From an uncultured Clostridia bacterium (GTDB lineage Bacteria > Bacillota > Clostridia > Peptostreptococcales > Anaerovoracaceae), in contig CALIYX010000025.1 in assembly GCA_938049335.1 (NCBI GenBank), forward strand, positions 62,001-126,000: a stretch of 64,000 bases of DNA. Direction: 5' to 3'. A program made the translations under genes and the position numbers. This document shows, one piece after another, positions 52,005-61,211 of the stretch. The notes under the pieces were generated by a model. That model did no database searches. It worked only from the letters and a program-made list of their open reading frames with translations, and had not been told where the DNA came from. Within the stretch, counting starts at the first letter, position 1; every line of letters starts with the position of its first letter.

Positions 52005-52560
52005 TATGGAGGTATAGTATATTGTAGATCCATTTGCAGATAAGGTGTTTTTGGAAATCTAGTTGCTATTTGCATCATAGATAGTTGGATTTCTATGAGT
52101 TAATGATGAATATAACAAAAGAGAATAATTTATCAGAAACTGCTTTTGCAGTTAAAACAGGCTAAGGCAGATATCCCCTTAGGTGGTTTACGCCTAGAGA
52201 AGAAATTGATTTATGTGGTCATACTACGTTTGGTGCAACATTTGTTATATTTAACTACTATGGTAAAGAATTAGAAACAGTTTATTTCGATACACTAAGT
52301 GGTGAAATAATTGTAAACCGCAAACGATCTTTATGAGATGGATTTTCCAAAATATCAATTGACGGAAGTAGACATAAGCATGGAAATGATAGATGCTATT
52401 GGCTGTGAACCAAAATAGCTTTTATGAGATGTGATTTACTTTGTATATTTAATGATGAAGATATAGCAAGGGATCTAACTCCTGATTTGGAAAAGGCAAA
52501 AAATCTTGATGGACTTCTGTTGCAGGTAATCGCTCCATTTAATCTAAGTTTGTATAACTA
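52005..52560 (+). pseudogene. PhzF-family isomerase-like gene, multiply frameshifted
   Basis: Pieces of a PhzF (phenazine biosynthesis-type epimerase/isomerase) protein are readable in order but in different frames: IVDPFADKVF at the start, then NLVAICIID, NITKENNLSETAFAVKTG, GRYPLRWFTPREEIDLCG (the catalytic-region signature WFTPxxEIDLCGH), TTFGATFVIFNYYGKELE and finally AFMRCDLLCIFNDED. In-frame stops and at least three frame changes break it, and the last third of the expected 260-300 residues is missing. A decayed gene. Confidence 0.82.
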
Positions 52561-52645
52561 ATAAATAAAATATGACGCAGAACAGTTTATTATAGATATT
52601 GGAAAAACAAAATTTACAATAAGCCATTTAACTACACCCAAAAAG

Positions 52646-52714
52646 TTAGTTTTCTGGAAACACTATATGATACCTACAATTCCACGATGTATGTGATAAA
52701 CTATTCTTATCCAT
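52646..52714 (-). mobile_element. IS200/IS605-type TnpA fragment
   Basis: ATG 52714 (with AGGAGG upstream on the minus strand) opens the N-terminus of a TnpA: MDKNSLSHTSWNCRYHIVF, the typical start of IS200-like Y1 transposases. It ends at a stop after 22 codons, so only the first tenth of the gene remains. An insertion sequence remnant next to the broken phzF. Confidence 0.75.
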
Positions 52715-53142
52715 TTGGGATTACCTCCTTGTTTTTATATATGGTTGGTGACCATATTTATCTTAATACAGGAGGTCCTTTTTCGCTAAAGCTTCCTAAC
52801 CTCACTAGCATATCCAGGGTTAATTGTTCATCTCTCTATCGTTCGATAAACCACTGCTAAAGCAATCCAATTAAAGCGGTTTTATTAGGTTATATGCACT
52901 CCCAAAAACCAATTTCTATTTATGCGATATTAAAACCAATGCCTACAAACAAATGTATAGATAAATTTAAAAGAAATATGAATGCAGAAAATAACCAGTA
53001 AGGACTAACCCTATATGGAATATTTACTTGTATAAATATTGATTCACTTTTCAAATAAATATTGAGTTACATAGATTAGATATTAAAACTTTTGTCCTTT
53101 AACCTATAGAATACTAGTTTGCAGAAAATTCCTGCTCCATAT
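52715..53142. other. AT-rich junk between the IS200 remnant and the LanT-like gene
   Basis: Includes the RBS of the TnpA remnant and probable IS end sequence. A short + frame at about 52878-53001 (KAVLLGYMHSQKPISIYAI...) reads for some 40 codons without a start of its own and is not recognised. Near 53092-53101 the sequence ACTTTTGTCC resembles two repeats at 58062-58074 and 58150-58162. Nothing else found. Confidence 0.5.
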
Positions 53143-54899
53143 TCATTGCAAATTATAGAGTTCATTATATGTCTTAGATTTCTTTAATAAATCTTCGTGT
53201 GTTCCATAACTTTCAATTTCTCCATTATTTAAAACTACAATTTTATTACTTTTATTAATAAAATTGATAAATTTATGTGTTATTATTATTCCTATCTTTC
53301 CTTTAAAAATGTTTTCATATAGTTCTATTATTTCAAACTCAGATACTGCATCTAGCATTGCATTGGGTTCATCTAAAAAATATAAATCTGCATCTCTTAC
53401 AAAACATCTTGCTAAGGCGATTTTTTGCCATTGTCCTAATGAAATTTGTTTGCCCGATTCAAACCAATAACCAAGTTGTGTGTCTATATTTTTATCCTCA
53501 TTATTAACTAGCTCATCTAATTTGAATTTCTTACAAACATCTTTTATTTTTATATCATTTCGACTTTCGTTAAGGTTACTATAACATATGTTTTCTCTGA
53601 TTGTCCCTTCATACTTTGTAAAGTCCTGAAATAGGGCACCTACACACTTGAAGAATTTTCTTTTATTTATTTTTCTAAAATTAATACCATTAATATATAT
53701 TTCACCTTCATAATCACCATACATGCCAAGTAAAATTTTCATAAGGGTACTCTTTCCACTACCATTTTTACCTACAATTGCAATGATGTCACCTTTTTTT
53801 ATGCTTAGACATACATTCCTCAATGCGTATTCTTTTGAATTAGGATATTTGTATGATAGATTAACTATATCAATTGTTTTTACTTCATCTACTGCATAGC
53901 TATCTGGATCAAATTCCTCATCCAAATCAAGAAAATCAAAAAGTTGACTGATAAACAGCGTTGATTTGTTAAGATCTGCTAACATTTGAATAATTTGTCG
54001 AATTTGTGTTTTTGTAGAAACAATAGATCTTGTATATGTTACAACATCTCCAATCAAGATTCTACTTAAATATCCGCAATAAATAGTATATGAAAACAGT
54101 AAGCCCATAACAATTTGTTCTAATAAACTAAAAATCATCAGATATCGCATTCTTTTTCTGCCTATATATAAATCTTGAGCAGCAAATCGCTTAGCCAAAA
54201 TTATGAAATTGTTAATAAAATATCCGAATAAACCATATAACTTGAGTTCTTTGTAATTTAAACCACAAGTTATAATATAACTATTGTACCATGCTTTTCT
54301 TTCTTCATTAGTGCGCTCTTTTACAATTTTAAACTCTTCTCTATTTATCCTATTTCCGATGAAAAATTCTATCATGGGGAATAAAGTTAAAAAAACTATA
54401 ATTAGAGGTTCAAAAGAAATTATTACCATAATATAAGCAATACTACTAATACAAATTCCAACCGATGAAATTATAGTGTCAAAATATGTAAGAATAGCCC
54501 CTTCTGATTGAGAGTCCGCCCGTTGTAGCATATCATATATTTTGCTATCTTCAAATGATCTTAAATCTAACTTTGAAGATTTTTTTAATACAAGCTCTTT
54601 TATTTTTATATTGAATTTTAATGAATATTTTTGCTTATAGTATCCATAAAAAAATTGAATAAGTATCAAAACTAAATCTACTATCAGGTACCATATTATC
54701 AACTTTAAAATACTTGACAAGTCATCTATTTTTATTTGGATTATATTTATAATCTGCTGCATTATTTTTAAAGATATAACAGGTATTATGCTTGATATTA
54801 TAATTGCAGCTAATGTGATATAAATGTATCTTCCATCAACCTGTCTAATTAAATTAATAGATTTAATAAATATTTTTTTATGTTAGAAATTGTTTTCAT
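53143..54899 (-). CDS. Lanthipeptide-type ABC exporter, apparent frameshift near the start
   Basis: The uninterrupted frame gives 539 residues from 54762; the same frame stays open further upstream to a TAA near 54886, coding for a plausible N-terminal helix, while an ATG with the right continuation (MKTISNIKK) begins at 54899 in the other frame. Adding one base to the 7-T run at 54873-54879 (7 A in the mRNA) would join them into a full exporter. ATPase features: Walker A GKNGSGKST, signature ISLGQWQKIALAR, Walker B YFLDEPNAMLD, His in IITHK. The GQWQKIALAR form is usual in lantibiotic and related peptide exporters. There is no C39 protease domain. It is the last gene of the lanthipeptide locus. 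Real frameshift, slippage or sequencing error cannot be told apart. Confidence 0.75.
54873..54879 (-). other. Homopolymer tract with apparent one-base frameshift in the exporter gene
   Basis: Seven T on the + strand (A7 in the message) separate the ATG frame from the long ABC-exporter frame. One extra A restores the full reading frame with a sensible N-terminus. Such tracts can slip in replication or transcription. Confidence 0.6.
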
Positions 54900-54908
54900 A
54901 GAATCAGC

Positions 54909-56213
54909 TTAACCTATCAGTAAAATTTTCCTATAATCATCAATATTATACAGTAATTCAGAAAAGACTGCAATTATTCCTGTAACGCCATTTAATAATG
55001 AATAATCCCCCAAATACCCTTCTAGTCTTCCATCTTCATTTTCAATTTTATTTGGATTATCCTTAGCTATTTGAGAATTATCATTACTTAGTTTTATTAT
55101 ACGGTTCACACATGCTTCTAATTCCAAATGATCACAGATATCAATTTTATTTTTAATAGTCATAATATATCCAGATAAAATACTCGAATATCCATGACAC
55201 AAACTAGGGCTTACTAAATAAAAATCATCCAAAGGCTTGTGCATAGCACAAATTAACTGTTTACATAGGCTTTCCTTTTTTTCCGTCCATCCCAAATTTT
55301 TACATGCTGTTATCATTCCACCCAATATACCAATATTACCATAGCACCAGCTTGATGCATAATGGATACTCGTGTCATTTAGTGTCTTATTCAAATACTC
55401 CTCATATGAAATTTGTCCTGGCCAATACGCAATATCATTTTCAAGTACTACAAATTCTTCATACATTTCAAAACAAGTGTCTATAGCATCTTTCAATTCA
55501 TTTGACTTATATCCAAATTTGTATGCCTTTGACAAAGCGACTAATGGTCCCATAATTCCATGTGCCATTCCAAAGTTAAAATTTCCATTAGGGAAGCTCT
55601 TCTTTTCTGATTCTAAATATTGCATTTCACAAGGTATGTGAAAATTATGCACAAATGAGTTTTTGTATCTATGCTTTTTTGTTAAAGCAATTAAATAATC
55701 TACTGCAGCTTTTATAGAATCATTGCATGCTTCATCTTTCTTCAAATCACATTCTAGTAAATAGTATAGTGCCCCAGATATCCCTGATATGCAATCGTAG
55801 TTATCAAATTTTGTGGAATCAAAACTGTATTTTAATTTTATGGATTTGTCTCCAACTTCCTTAGCAAGTAGGGAGTTTATGCTATTAGAAAAACTTTTCA
55901 GTCTTCCACTATGATGGCTGTAACAACTGATTGCAAAGCACATATATCCAAATCCACCGAACATAGATATATTATCTTTATGTATCCCGTGAATTTCTAT
56001 AAGTTTTTTTATTTCATATGATAAATCAAATCCTATCTCATCCCAAAGGGTTCTTTTATAATTGATTTTAATTGCAATTGCTGACAGAAATATAAAGTCC
56101 GCATAATTTTCAGGTTTCAAATCTGCTTTTTTGTACATTGATTCTGCATGAACAAAAACTTTTTTCATATACTTATCTATTTTTTCTTTATCACTAGTAA
56201 ATTGCGTTGACAT
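54909..56213 (-). CDS. LanC-type lanthionine cyclase
   Basis: A 434-residue lanthionine synthetase C-family enzyme that catalyses Michael addition of Cys to dehydrated Ser/Thr, forming lanthionine rings. Zinc ligands and active-site residues of NisC are all aligned: His218 in GMAHGIMG, Cys290 in SSWCYGNIG, and Cys339-His340 in SLCHGYSS. The terminal LNGVTGIIAVF is also typical. Length matches stand-alone class I cyclases. It lies between the protease and exporter genes of the same strand and very low GC, so it belongs to one locus with the precursor peptide. Confidence 0.92.
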   Translation of the reverse strand: MSTQFTSDKEKIDKYMKKVFVHAESMYKKADLKPENYADFIFLSAIAIKINYKRTLWDEIGFDLSYEIKKLIEIHGIHKDNISMFGGFGYMCFAISCYSHHSGRLKSFSNSINSLLAKEVGDKSIKLKYSFDSTKFDNYDCISGISGALYYLLECDLKKDEACNDSIKAAVDYLIALTKKHRYKNSFVHNFHIPCEMQYLESEKKSFPNGNFNFGMAHGIMGPLVALSKAYKFGYKSNELKDAIDTCFEMYEEFVVLENDIAYWPGQISYEEYLNKTLNDTSIHYASSWCYGNIGILGGMITACKNLGWTEKKESLCKQLICAMHKPLDDFYLVSPSLCHGYSSILSGYIMTIKNKIDICDHLELEACVNRIIKLSNDNSQIAKDNPNKIENEDGRLEGYLGDYSLLNGVTGIIAVFSELLYNIDDYRKILLIG

Positions 56214-56316
56214 TATAAATACCTCTTGTTTTCTTTGCTCGATTTTAAAATATCCTAATTACCTATTTTCGCATAATGATTTGAGACCTTTTATAATTAT
56301 ACTGAAGCAGCTATGG

Positions 56317-57282
56317 TTACTTGAATTTGTACTTATTTTTCTTTATGTTCAATAAAGCAATAACACAAATTATAGCTAGTATACATAAAACCACATACGT
56401 TCCTTTGTATCCAATACGGTTAATAACTTCATCCATTTCAAACCTTCCAATCATTAAATTATGTACATAATGAATCAATGAAATTAAAATTAAGCTCTTA
56501 CTTTTATCATAGATAATAGCGAAAATGAAGGCCAATATCACACAGTTTAATGTTTGACACGCTATGGATTCTAGCCAGTAGGCGGGCGAACCAACATAAT
56601 ATATACTAAACGGAATATGCCACAATCCCCATATTATTCCTACCATTACTGTTCCAGAAAATTTGCCATATTTGTCTTGTAATTTGGGTTGCAAAAAAAA
56701 TCTCCAACCATATTCTTCTCCTATAAATGGTAAAAAATTAACGAGAAATATAGGTAAATAAAAGATAAAGTTCTTCCATAAATGCAAGTTTGTGATTTTT
56801 TGAAGAAAAAGTTGAAAGTTTCCTTCTAAATATGCATATGCGCCAAAATAAATCAGCCAAAACAAAATATACATCATAAACAAAAAGAAATTTTTTTTGA
56901 AATTACATTTTCTATTTTTTTGTTTAATTATTGCTTTTAGTATTACTACCAAAAAAATCACATGGATTACTAAACTTATTATACTAAATACCCATATAAC
57001 ATCCATTCTGAATAGACTTATTATCCCAAATATAATGCCAAATATAGTTTCTATAATATATAAATGCTTAAGCATTGGTAAAGACGCTTTTTCAAGGATA
57101 ATTGCAATCAGAGCAGGATAAAACATCTGGGTTGTTGATAAAAAACTTAAATCGATCCCTCTGTAATACCCAATCATCATAAATATCCCCATACAAAATG
57201 TTAGTATATAGAGGCTGATAGTATACATGGCGATACTATTTCTGCTTTTTTCATTTTTCATTTCTATTCCTTGTAAATTCAT
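56317..57282 (-). CDS. CPBP-family intramembrane metalloprotease
   Basis: About 320 residues and eight or more helices, with the CPBP/CAAX-protease (Abi) motifs EEYGWRFF (EExxxR), GLWHIPF and LIHYVHNL giving the glutamate and histidine metal ligands. In bacteriocin loci this family serves in self-immunity or leader processing. Two possible starts (57282 with GGAGG nine bases up, or 57261 with AAGGA). It follows the precursor peptide gene and precedes LanC. Candidates: leader peptidase or immunity protein; the sequence alone does not decide. Confidence 0.8.
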   Translation of the reverse strand: MNLQGIEMKNEKSRNSIAMYTISLYILTFCMGIFMMIGYYRGIDLSFLSTTQMFYPALIAIILEKASLPMLKHLYIIETIFGIIFGIISLFRMDVIWVFSIISLVIHVIFLVVILKAIIKQKNRKCNFKKNFFLFMMYILFWLIYFGAYAYLEGNFQLFLQKITNLHLWKNFIFYLPIFLVNFLPFIGEEYGWRFFLQPKLQDKYGKFSGTVMVGIIWGLWHIPFSIYYVGSPAYWLESIACQTLNCVILAFIFAIIYDKSKSLILISLIHYVHNLMIGRFEMDEVINRIGYKGTYVVLCILAIICVIALLNIKKNKYKFK

Positions 57283-57346
57283 GCTACAGGACCTCCGGTA
57301 TAATTCTCCATATATTAATAAATAACATCAAAGGCAGAAAGATTAT

Positions 57347-57478
57347 TTATTTATCTGAGCATTCCGTTAATACAGAGCCGACGATAATTGTAGTTATAGC
57401 ACCACCAACACTTGAGCTTTTTTCATTACTTTCCTCAACTTTTTTGATATCTAGGTCAAACTCATTAAAATTTCCCAT
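57347..57478 (-). CDS. Class I-type lanthipeptide precursor peptide (candidate)
   Basis: A 43-residue peptide if it starts at ATG 57478 (the frame runs back to GTG 57538 with several other ATGs; ribosome sites are poor everywhere). The N-terminus carries FDLD at 7-10 followed by IKK (11-13), the same FDLD/FDLEIKK leader box as in Pep5-, epicidin- and subtilin-like precursors. Then comes a polar linker, VGG (24-26) and a hydrophobic C-terminal core AITTIIVGSVLTECSDK with five Ser/Thr and one Cys (Cys40). LanC, exporter and protease genes follow. The core with a single Cys allows at most one ring. This is a candidate called from leader motif plus context, not from known homology. Confidence 0.72.
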   Translation of the reverse strand: MGNFNEFDLDIKKVEESNEKSSSVGGAITTIIVGSVLTECSDK

Positions 57479-57699
57479 CTTATCCAAGCCCAATTCCTTT
57501 GAATTAGATGACATCATCATATGACACATATAAATCACTCTTTATGCTTTATTCTGTCACAATTATTTTACAATTTTATTGTCATAAATGTCAATATATT
57601 TATATTTATCCAATAAACATAAAAAATAATGTTACAGTTACTTATTTCTACTCATCTTCTTGTAAATGTCATATATGTTCTTGTTTATCCGCATTGTTT

Positions 57700-57975
57700 T
57701 TAATATCTCAGAAGCAGAAAGCGGTTTTGGTGAGCGCATATATCCCAAAACTTGGAGGTTTTTCTTCTAAAAGTTCTTCCACCACCTGACATATCACTCT
57801 GCACTTCTTTACTGAATAACCAAGCTAGGAACTGTTGAAGTTGTTTAGTATCATTGTCTACCTTTGGTGTAAACGCTAACTTACAAGACTTGCAAAACCA
57901 CCTTTGAGATCCAGATTTTATCTTGCTGTGCTTTATGCATTTGCCATTGCAAATGGGACAATTTACTTGCTTCAT
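57700..57975 (-). mobile_element. IS1249-like (IS256-group) transposase fragment
   Basis: The first ~80 residues of a transposase from ATG 57975 (GGAGG eight bases upstream): a zinc ribbon CPICNGKCIKHSKIKSG, QRWFCKSCKLAF, then QFLAWLFSKEVQSDMSGGGR and TFRRKTSKFW, which matches the N-terminal part of IS1249-type elements. After FWDIC the frame runs into unrelated sequence and stops at 57700; the catalytic DDE part is missing. A remnant marking the right edge of the lanthipeptide island. Confidence 0.78.
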
Positions 57976-58061
57976 AATATATTCCTCCAAGAACACTAAT
58001 TCTAAGGAAGATATACCACATTTTAGCGTTGAATTTCCAACATTCTAAGGAGGTTTTGCAC

Positions 58062-58074
58062 ACACTTTTTGTCC
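58062..58074 (+). repeat. 13-base repeat ACACTTTTTGTCC, copy 1
   Basis: Exact copy of 58150-58162, 88 bases away on the same strand, next to the IS1249-like fragment. A looser match (ACTTTTGTCC) lies near 53092. They may be insertion sequence end remnants. Confidence 0.5.
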
Positions 58075-58101
58075 ACCCTTAATCTTCTTTCAAAAAAGAT
58101 T

Positions 58102-58145
58102 AAATCGCCATACACATTGAAAGTTCAATGTATATGGCGATTTTC
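58102..58145 (-). terminator. Long hairpin between VanY gene and the island
   Basis: AAATCGCCAT (58102-58111) pairs with ATGGCGATTT (58134-58143) with further inner pairing across ACATTGAA / TTCAATGT (one mismatch), giving a long stem downstream of the VanY-type gene. U run on the minus side is only moderate, so a terminator or IS-end structure are both possible. Confidence 0.65.
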
Positions 58146-58149
58146 ATCA

Positions 58150-58162
58150 ACACTTTTTGTCC
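58150..58162 (+). repeat. 13-base repeat ACACTTTTTGTCC, copy 2
   Basis: Second exact copy, on the other side of the 58102-58145 hairpin, close to the VanY-type gene 3' end. Confidence 0.5.
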
Positions 58163-58178
58163 TATAGCCCTTAAATTA

Positions 58179-59336
58179 CTACTTAGAGTAAACACTCGAA
58201 ATTCCAAAGTACTCCTCTAGTGTAATCCACTTGCCATTGTTATATAGCTTTGTTGCAAGCTCAGGTCCCACATATCTTACATGCCATGGCTGATATATTC
58301 TTCCCGTAATGGCTTCCTTTCCCTTAGGATATCTAATGATGAAGCCATATTTAGCACAGTTTGCGTTAAGCCACTTTCCTGCCGTAGTATCTGCAAAGTT
58401 CTCCTGCTCATCGTTTAAATCAAGAGCATATCCTGTCTGATGCTCTGAATATCCAGGTCTTGCAACGGCCTTGTCAGCAGCTTCCTTTCCGTACTTAGAA
58501 ACATAATCGTCGTAGATTTCCTTCTGCACACGGTAAGATCTATATCCACTTAGCAAGCTGAAATGAACACCATCTGCTCTCGCATCATCGAGAAGTCTCT
58601 TAAACTCTGTATACGCATCGTTTTGGATAGCACCTATGCCATAGCCCTCAGGTAGTGAGAAGCTGTTATTTACAATCAAAATACCATCTATGCTAGTAAG
58701 CCCATCCACGCGTGTAAGTGTAAAGCCCTTACCTGTTACAAAGCTCATATCTCCTTCGGTTTGATCCATGTCTATAACATTGACCTTGATCTTCTTCTCA
58801 GCCTTATTTCCACTATCATCAGTTGCAATTAGAGTTAGGCTATAGCTTCCGGCCTTCTTTGCGTCGTAGCTTCCCTCTGTCTTAAGTTTAAACTTACCTG
58901 AGTTATCGCTCACCTTAGCCATATCCTCAATCTTACTTGCATTTCCGAGTAAGACATTAACTTCGGTCTCCATACTGATTACCGGAGCCTTAGTATCAAC
59001 AACATTAACGTCGAAATCGTAGTTCTTATCCTTACCATCAATGCTAAGGACAACCTTATATTTCTTCTTGCCTAGCTTAGAGGTATCAATCTTAACATCC
59101 TTCTTCAGCTTGCCACCGTCTATACTCTCAATATAGTCAGACGCCATTGCCTTGCTGTTAATCTCAGCATTTAGGCTATCCTTTAGCTTAACTCTGCTCG
59201 CTGTACCAAAGAAATTAAAGTATATGAACAAAAATAATAGGAATGCTAAAAATAGAATTATTACTCCAATTACAATGTCCCTTATATATTGAATTCGCGT
59301 TTTTCTCGCAAAGAGATATTTCTTTCTTCCAAACAT
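58179..59336 (-). CDS. VanY-type M15 D,D-peptidase with N-terminal Ig-like region
   Basis: About 385 residues from ATG 59336 (AAAGGG six bases upstream; an earlier GTG has no site). N-terminal membrane anchor (about 20-45), Ig-like/DUF5011-type repeats (about 110-190), then the M15B peptidase domain: SGYRSYRVQ, zinc ligands in PGYSEHQTGYALDL (His and Asp) and QPWHVRYVG (second His). The Glu before PWH, expected to be the catalytic base (EPWH in VanY-type enzymes), is Gln here (codon CAG). Trimming of peptidoglycan stem peptides is the family role; activity of this copy is doubtful. Confidence 0.85.
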   Translation of the reverse strand: MFGRKKYLFARKTRIQYIRDIVIGVIILFLAFLLFLFIYFNFFGTASRVKLKDSLNAEINSKAMASDYIESIDGGKLKKDVKIDTSKLGKKKYKVVLSIDGKDKNYDFDVNVVDTKAPVISMETEVNVLLGNASKIEDMAKVSDNSGKFKLKTEGSYDAKKAGSYSLTLIATDDSGNKAEKKIKVNVIDMDQTEGDMSFVTGKGFTLTRVDGLTSIDGILIVNNSFSLPEGYGIGAIQNDAYTEFKRLLDDARADGVHFSLLSGYRSYRVQKEIYDDYVSKYGKEAADKAVARPGYSEHQTGYALDLNDEQENFADTTAGKWLNANCAKYGFIIRYPKGKEAITGRIYQPWHVRYVGPELATKLYNNGKWITLEEYFGISSVYSK

Positions 59337-59433
59337 AGATGTCCCTTTCGGCACATAGCCTATTTAAAATCTGCTTTCATGTTGCCTATATAATACCATA
59401 AATCGCAAAAAATTTAAAGTTCTAGGAAAAGCA

Positions 59434-59457
59434 AAAGAACCGCAGATGCGGTTCTTT
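59434..59457 (-). terminator. Terminator after nhaC
   Basis: AAAGAACCGC (59434-59443) pairs perfectly with GCGGTTCTTT (59448-59457). Read on the minus strand it follows the nhaC stop and ends in U-rich sequence. Confidence 0.85.
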
Positions 59458-59507
59458 CGCTTTACAGGATTTCTATGTGATTAATTATGTTAATTTCACG
59501 CCTAAGT

Positions 59508-60956
59508 TTATAGCTTTACTAGTCCGCCTTCGTCTGCAACCTTCTGCTCTTCTGGTGTCATCTTCTTAATTGTAATTCCTAGGAATGCGAAGATGAATGT
59601 AACTATTGGCATTGCAATGTTGAAGATTGCCCATGGAGCGTATACTCCTGTGCTGTCGATACCAAGAGTCTTCTTGATATAGATAGCGCATGTGTTCCAT
59701 GGAACGAGTGGTGAAGTAACTGTACCAGCTGACTCTAGAGCATTTGATAGAGCTGCTGGGTGCATTCCTGCCTTACGATATGCTGGAGCATACATTCTTC
59801 CTGGAACTAGGATTGAGATGTACTGCTCAGGCATTGTAACGTTTGATGCGATACATGTAAGCTCTGTAACAGCGATAAGTGCTGGACCGCTCTTTACATA
59901 CTTTGTAATAGCGTTGATGATAACGTTGAGCTGTCCTGTAGCTTCCATGATTCCACCGAACATCATAGCGATCATTGTCATGAGAATTGACTCAGCCATT
60001 CCCATTAGTCCGCCCTTAGTTAGTAGGTTGTCTAGTGACTCGATTCCGCTCTCCATTGTATATCCGCTCATCGCACTGTTGAGGATTGAGCCGAGTGTAA
60101 CATCCTTCTGGAAAATAGGAGCCATAACTGCTGCTACGATTACACCTAGTGTGATACCAGGGACAGCTGGCATCTTAAGTGCGATAGCTAGTATAACTAC
60201 TAGTGGTGGAAGTAGGAGAATTGGGTTAACGTTGAAGTTATCCTTAATTCCCTGCATTAGGATATCTAACTGTGATGTATCTGCATGACCGTTGCTAGCG
60301 TGCATGAATCCGTATACTCCGAAGAATGCTAATGAGATTACATATGCTGTAATTGTAGCCTTCATCATGAACTTAACGTGTGAGAATACATCAGTACCTG
60401 CCATAGCTGGTGCAAGGTTTGTTGTATCTGATAGAGGTGATAGCTTATCTCCGAAGTATGCACCTGAAAGAATTGCACCTGCTGTAGGTCCGATAGGAAC
60501 TCCTAGACCTGCTGCAATACCCATAAGAGCAAGACCCATGGTTCCCATTGTTCCCCATGATGTACCTGTTGCTAGTGATGTTACTGAGCAGATAAGTACA
60601 GTTGCAACCAAGAAAATTGATGGTGATAATAGCTTAAGTCCGTAATAAATCATTGTTGGGATTGTTCCTGATAGGATCCATGCTCCAACGAGCATACCAA
60701 CAATCATAAGAATTAGAATAGCCTGCATTGCACGTGAGATACCTGTGATCATCATGCTCTCAACTGCATCCCACTTGTATCCTAGTCTTAGTGCCATAAG
60801 TGATGCAAAAATAACGCCAATGAACATTGGGATATGTGGGCTTACTTTGAATGCTACGATACCCACTGACATGATTACAACTAAGCCTAGAAACGTAATA
60901 ATCGCCTCGTACAGCTTAGGTGCTCTTGGCTCTTTAGCCTTTACATTGTCTTCCAT
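59508..60956 (-). CDS. nhaC: Na+/H+ antiporter, NhaC family
   Basis: An antiporter of about 482 residues starting at ATG 60956 (AAAGGAA nine bases up; the frame extends to 61016). Twelve or so helices with NhaC hallmarks: SLATGTSWGTMGTMG (about 150-165), GAYFGDKLSPLSDTTNLAP, and LVPWNTCAIY. Family members exchange Na+ for H+; some take malate/lactate or other organic acids. The substrate is not certain. Codon usage is strongly biased, suggesting high expression. It stands alone between two terminators. Confidence 0.9.
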   Translation of the reverse strand: MEDNVKAKEPRAPKLYEAIITFLGLVVIMSVGIVAFKVSPHIPMFIGVIFASLMALRLGYKWDAVESMMITGISRAMQAILILMIVGMLVGAWILSGTIPTMIYYGLKLLSPSIFLVATVLICSVTSLATGTSWGTMGTMGLALMGIAAGLGVPIGPTAGAILSGAYFGDKLSPLSDTTNLAPAMAGTDVFSHVKFMMKATITAYVISLAFFGVYGFMHASNGHADTSQLDILMQGIKDNFNVNPILLLPPLVVILAIALKMPAVPGITLGVIVAAVMAPIFQKDVTLGSILNSAMSGYTMESGIESLDNLLTKGGLMGMAESILMTMIAMMFGGIMEATGQLNVIINAITKYVKSGPALIAVTELTCIASNVTMPEQYISILVPGRMYAPAYRKAGMHPAALSNALESAGTVTSPLVPWNTCAIYIKKTLGIDSTGVYAPWAIFNIAMPIVTFIFAFLGITIKKMTPEEQKVADEGGLVKL

Positions 60957-61211
60957 TTGTTGTAATTCCTTTCTTTTCATAGACTTCCATAATTTTGTAG
61001 AACCCTGTAGTTTCATAGGTATATTATGAACCTTAATCTACATTATTACAATAGTTAATTTAATCAAATTTAGAGGGTCATTTTTGTTGACTCTGCACAA
61101 AAAATTTTCTATTTTTTTATTAGTGATTCTAATTAACATTTGCTTTATAGCCTTGTTTACTAATGATAAACCTTTGAAATTTGCTTTTTCGTAACAAATG
61201 TGCCCGTTTTT

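Noticed and set aside
53143..54899. C39 leader peptidase domain in the exporter
   Set aside because: No Cys-His peptidase N-terminal extension; even the reconstructed start gives only a short helix before the membrane domain, so the VGG in the precursor is not evidence for C39 processing.
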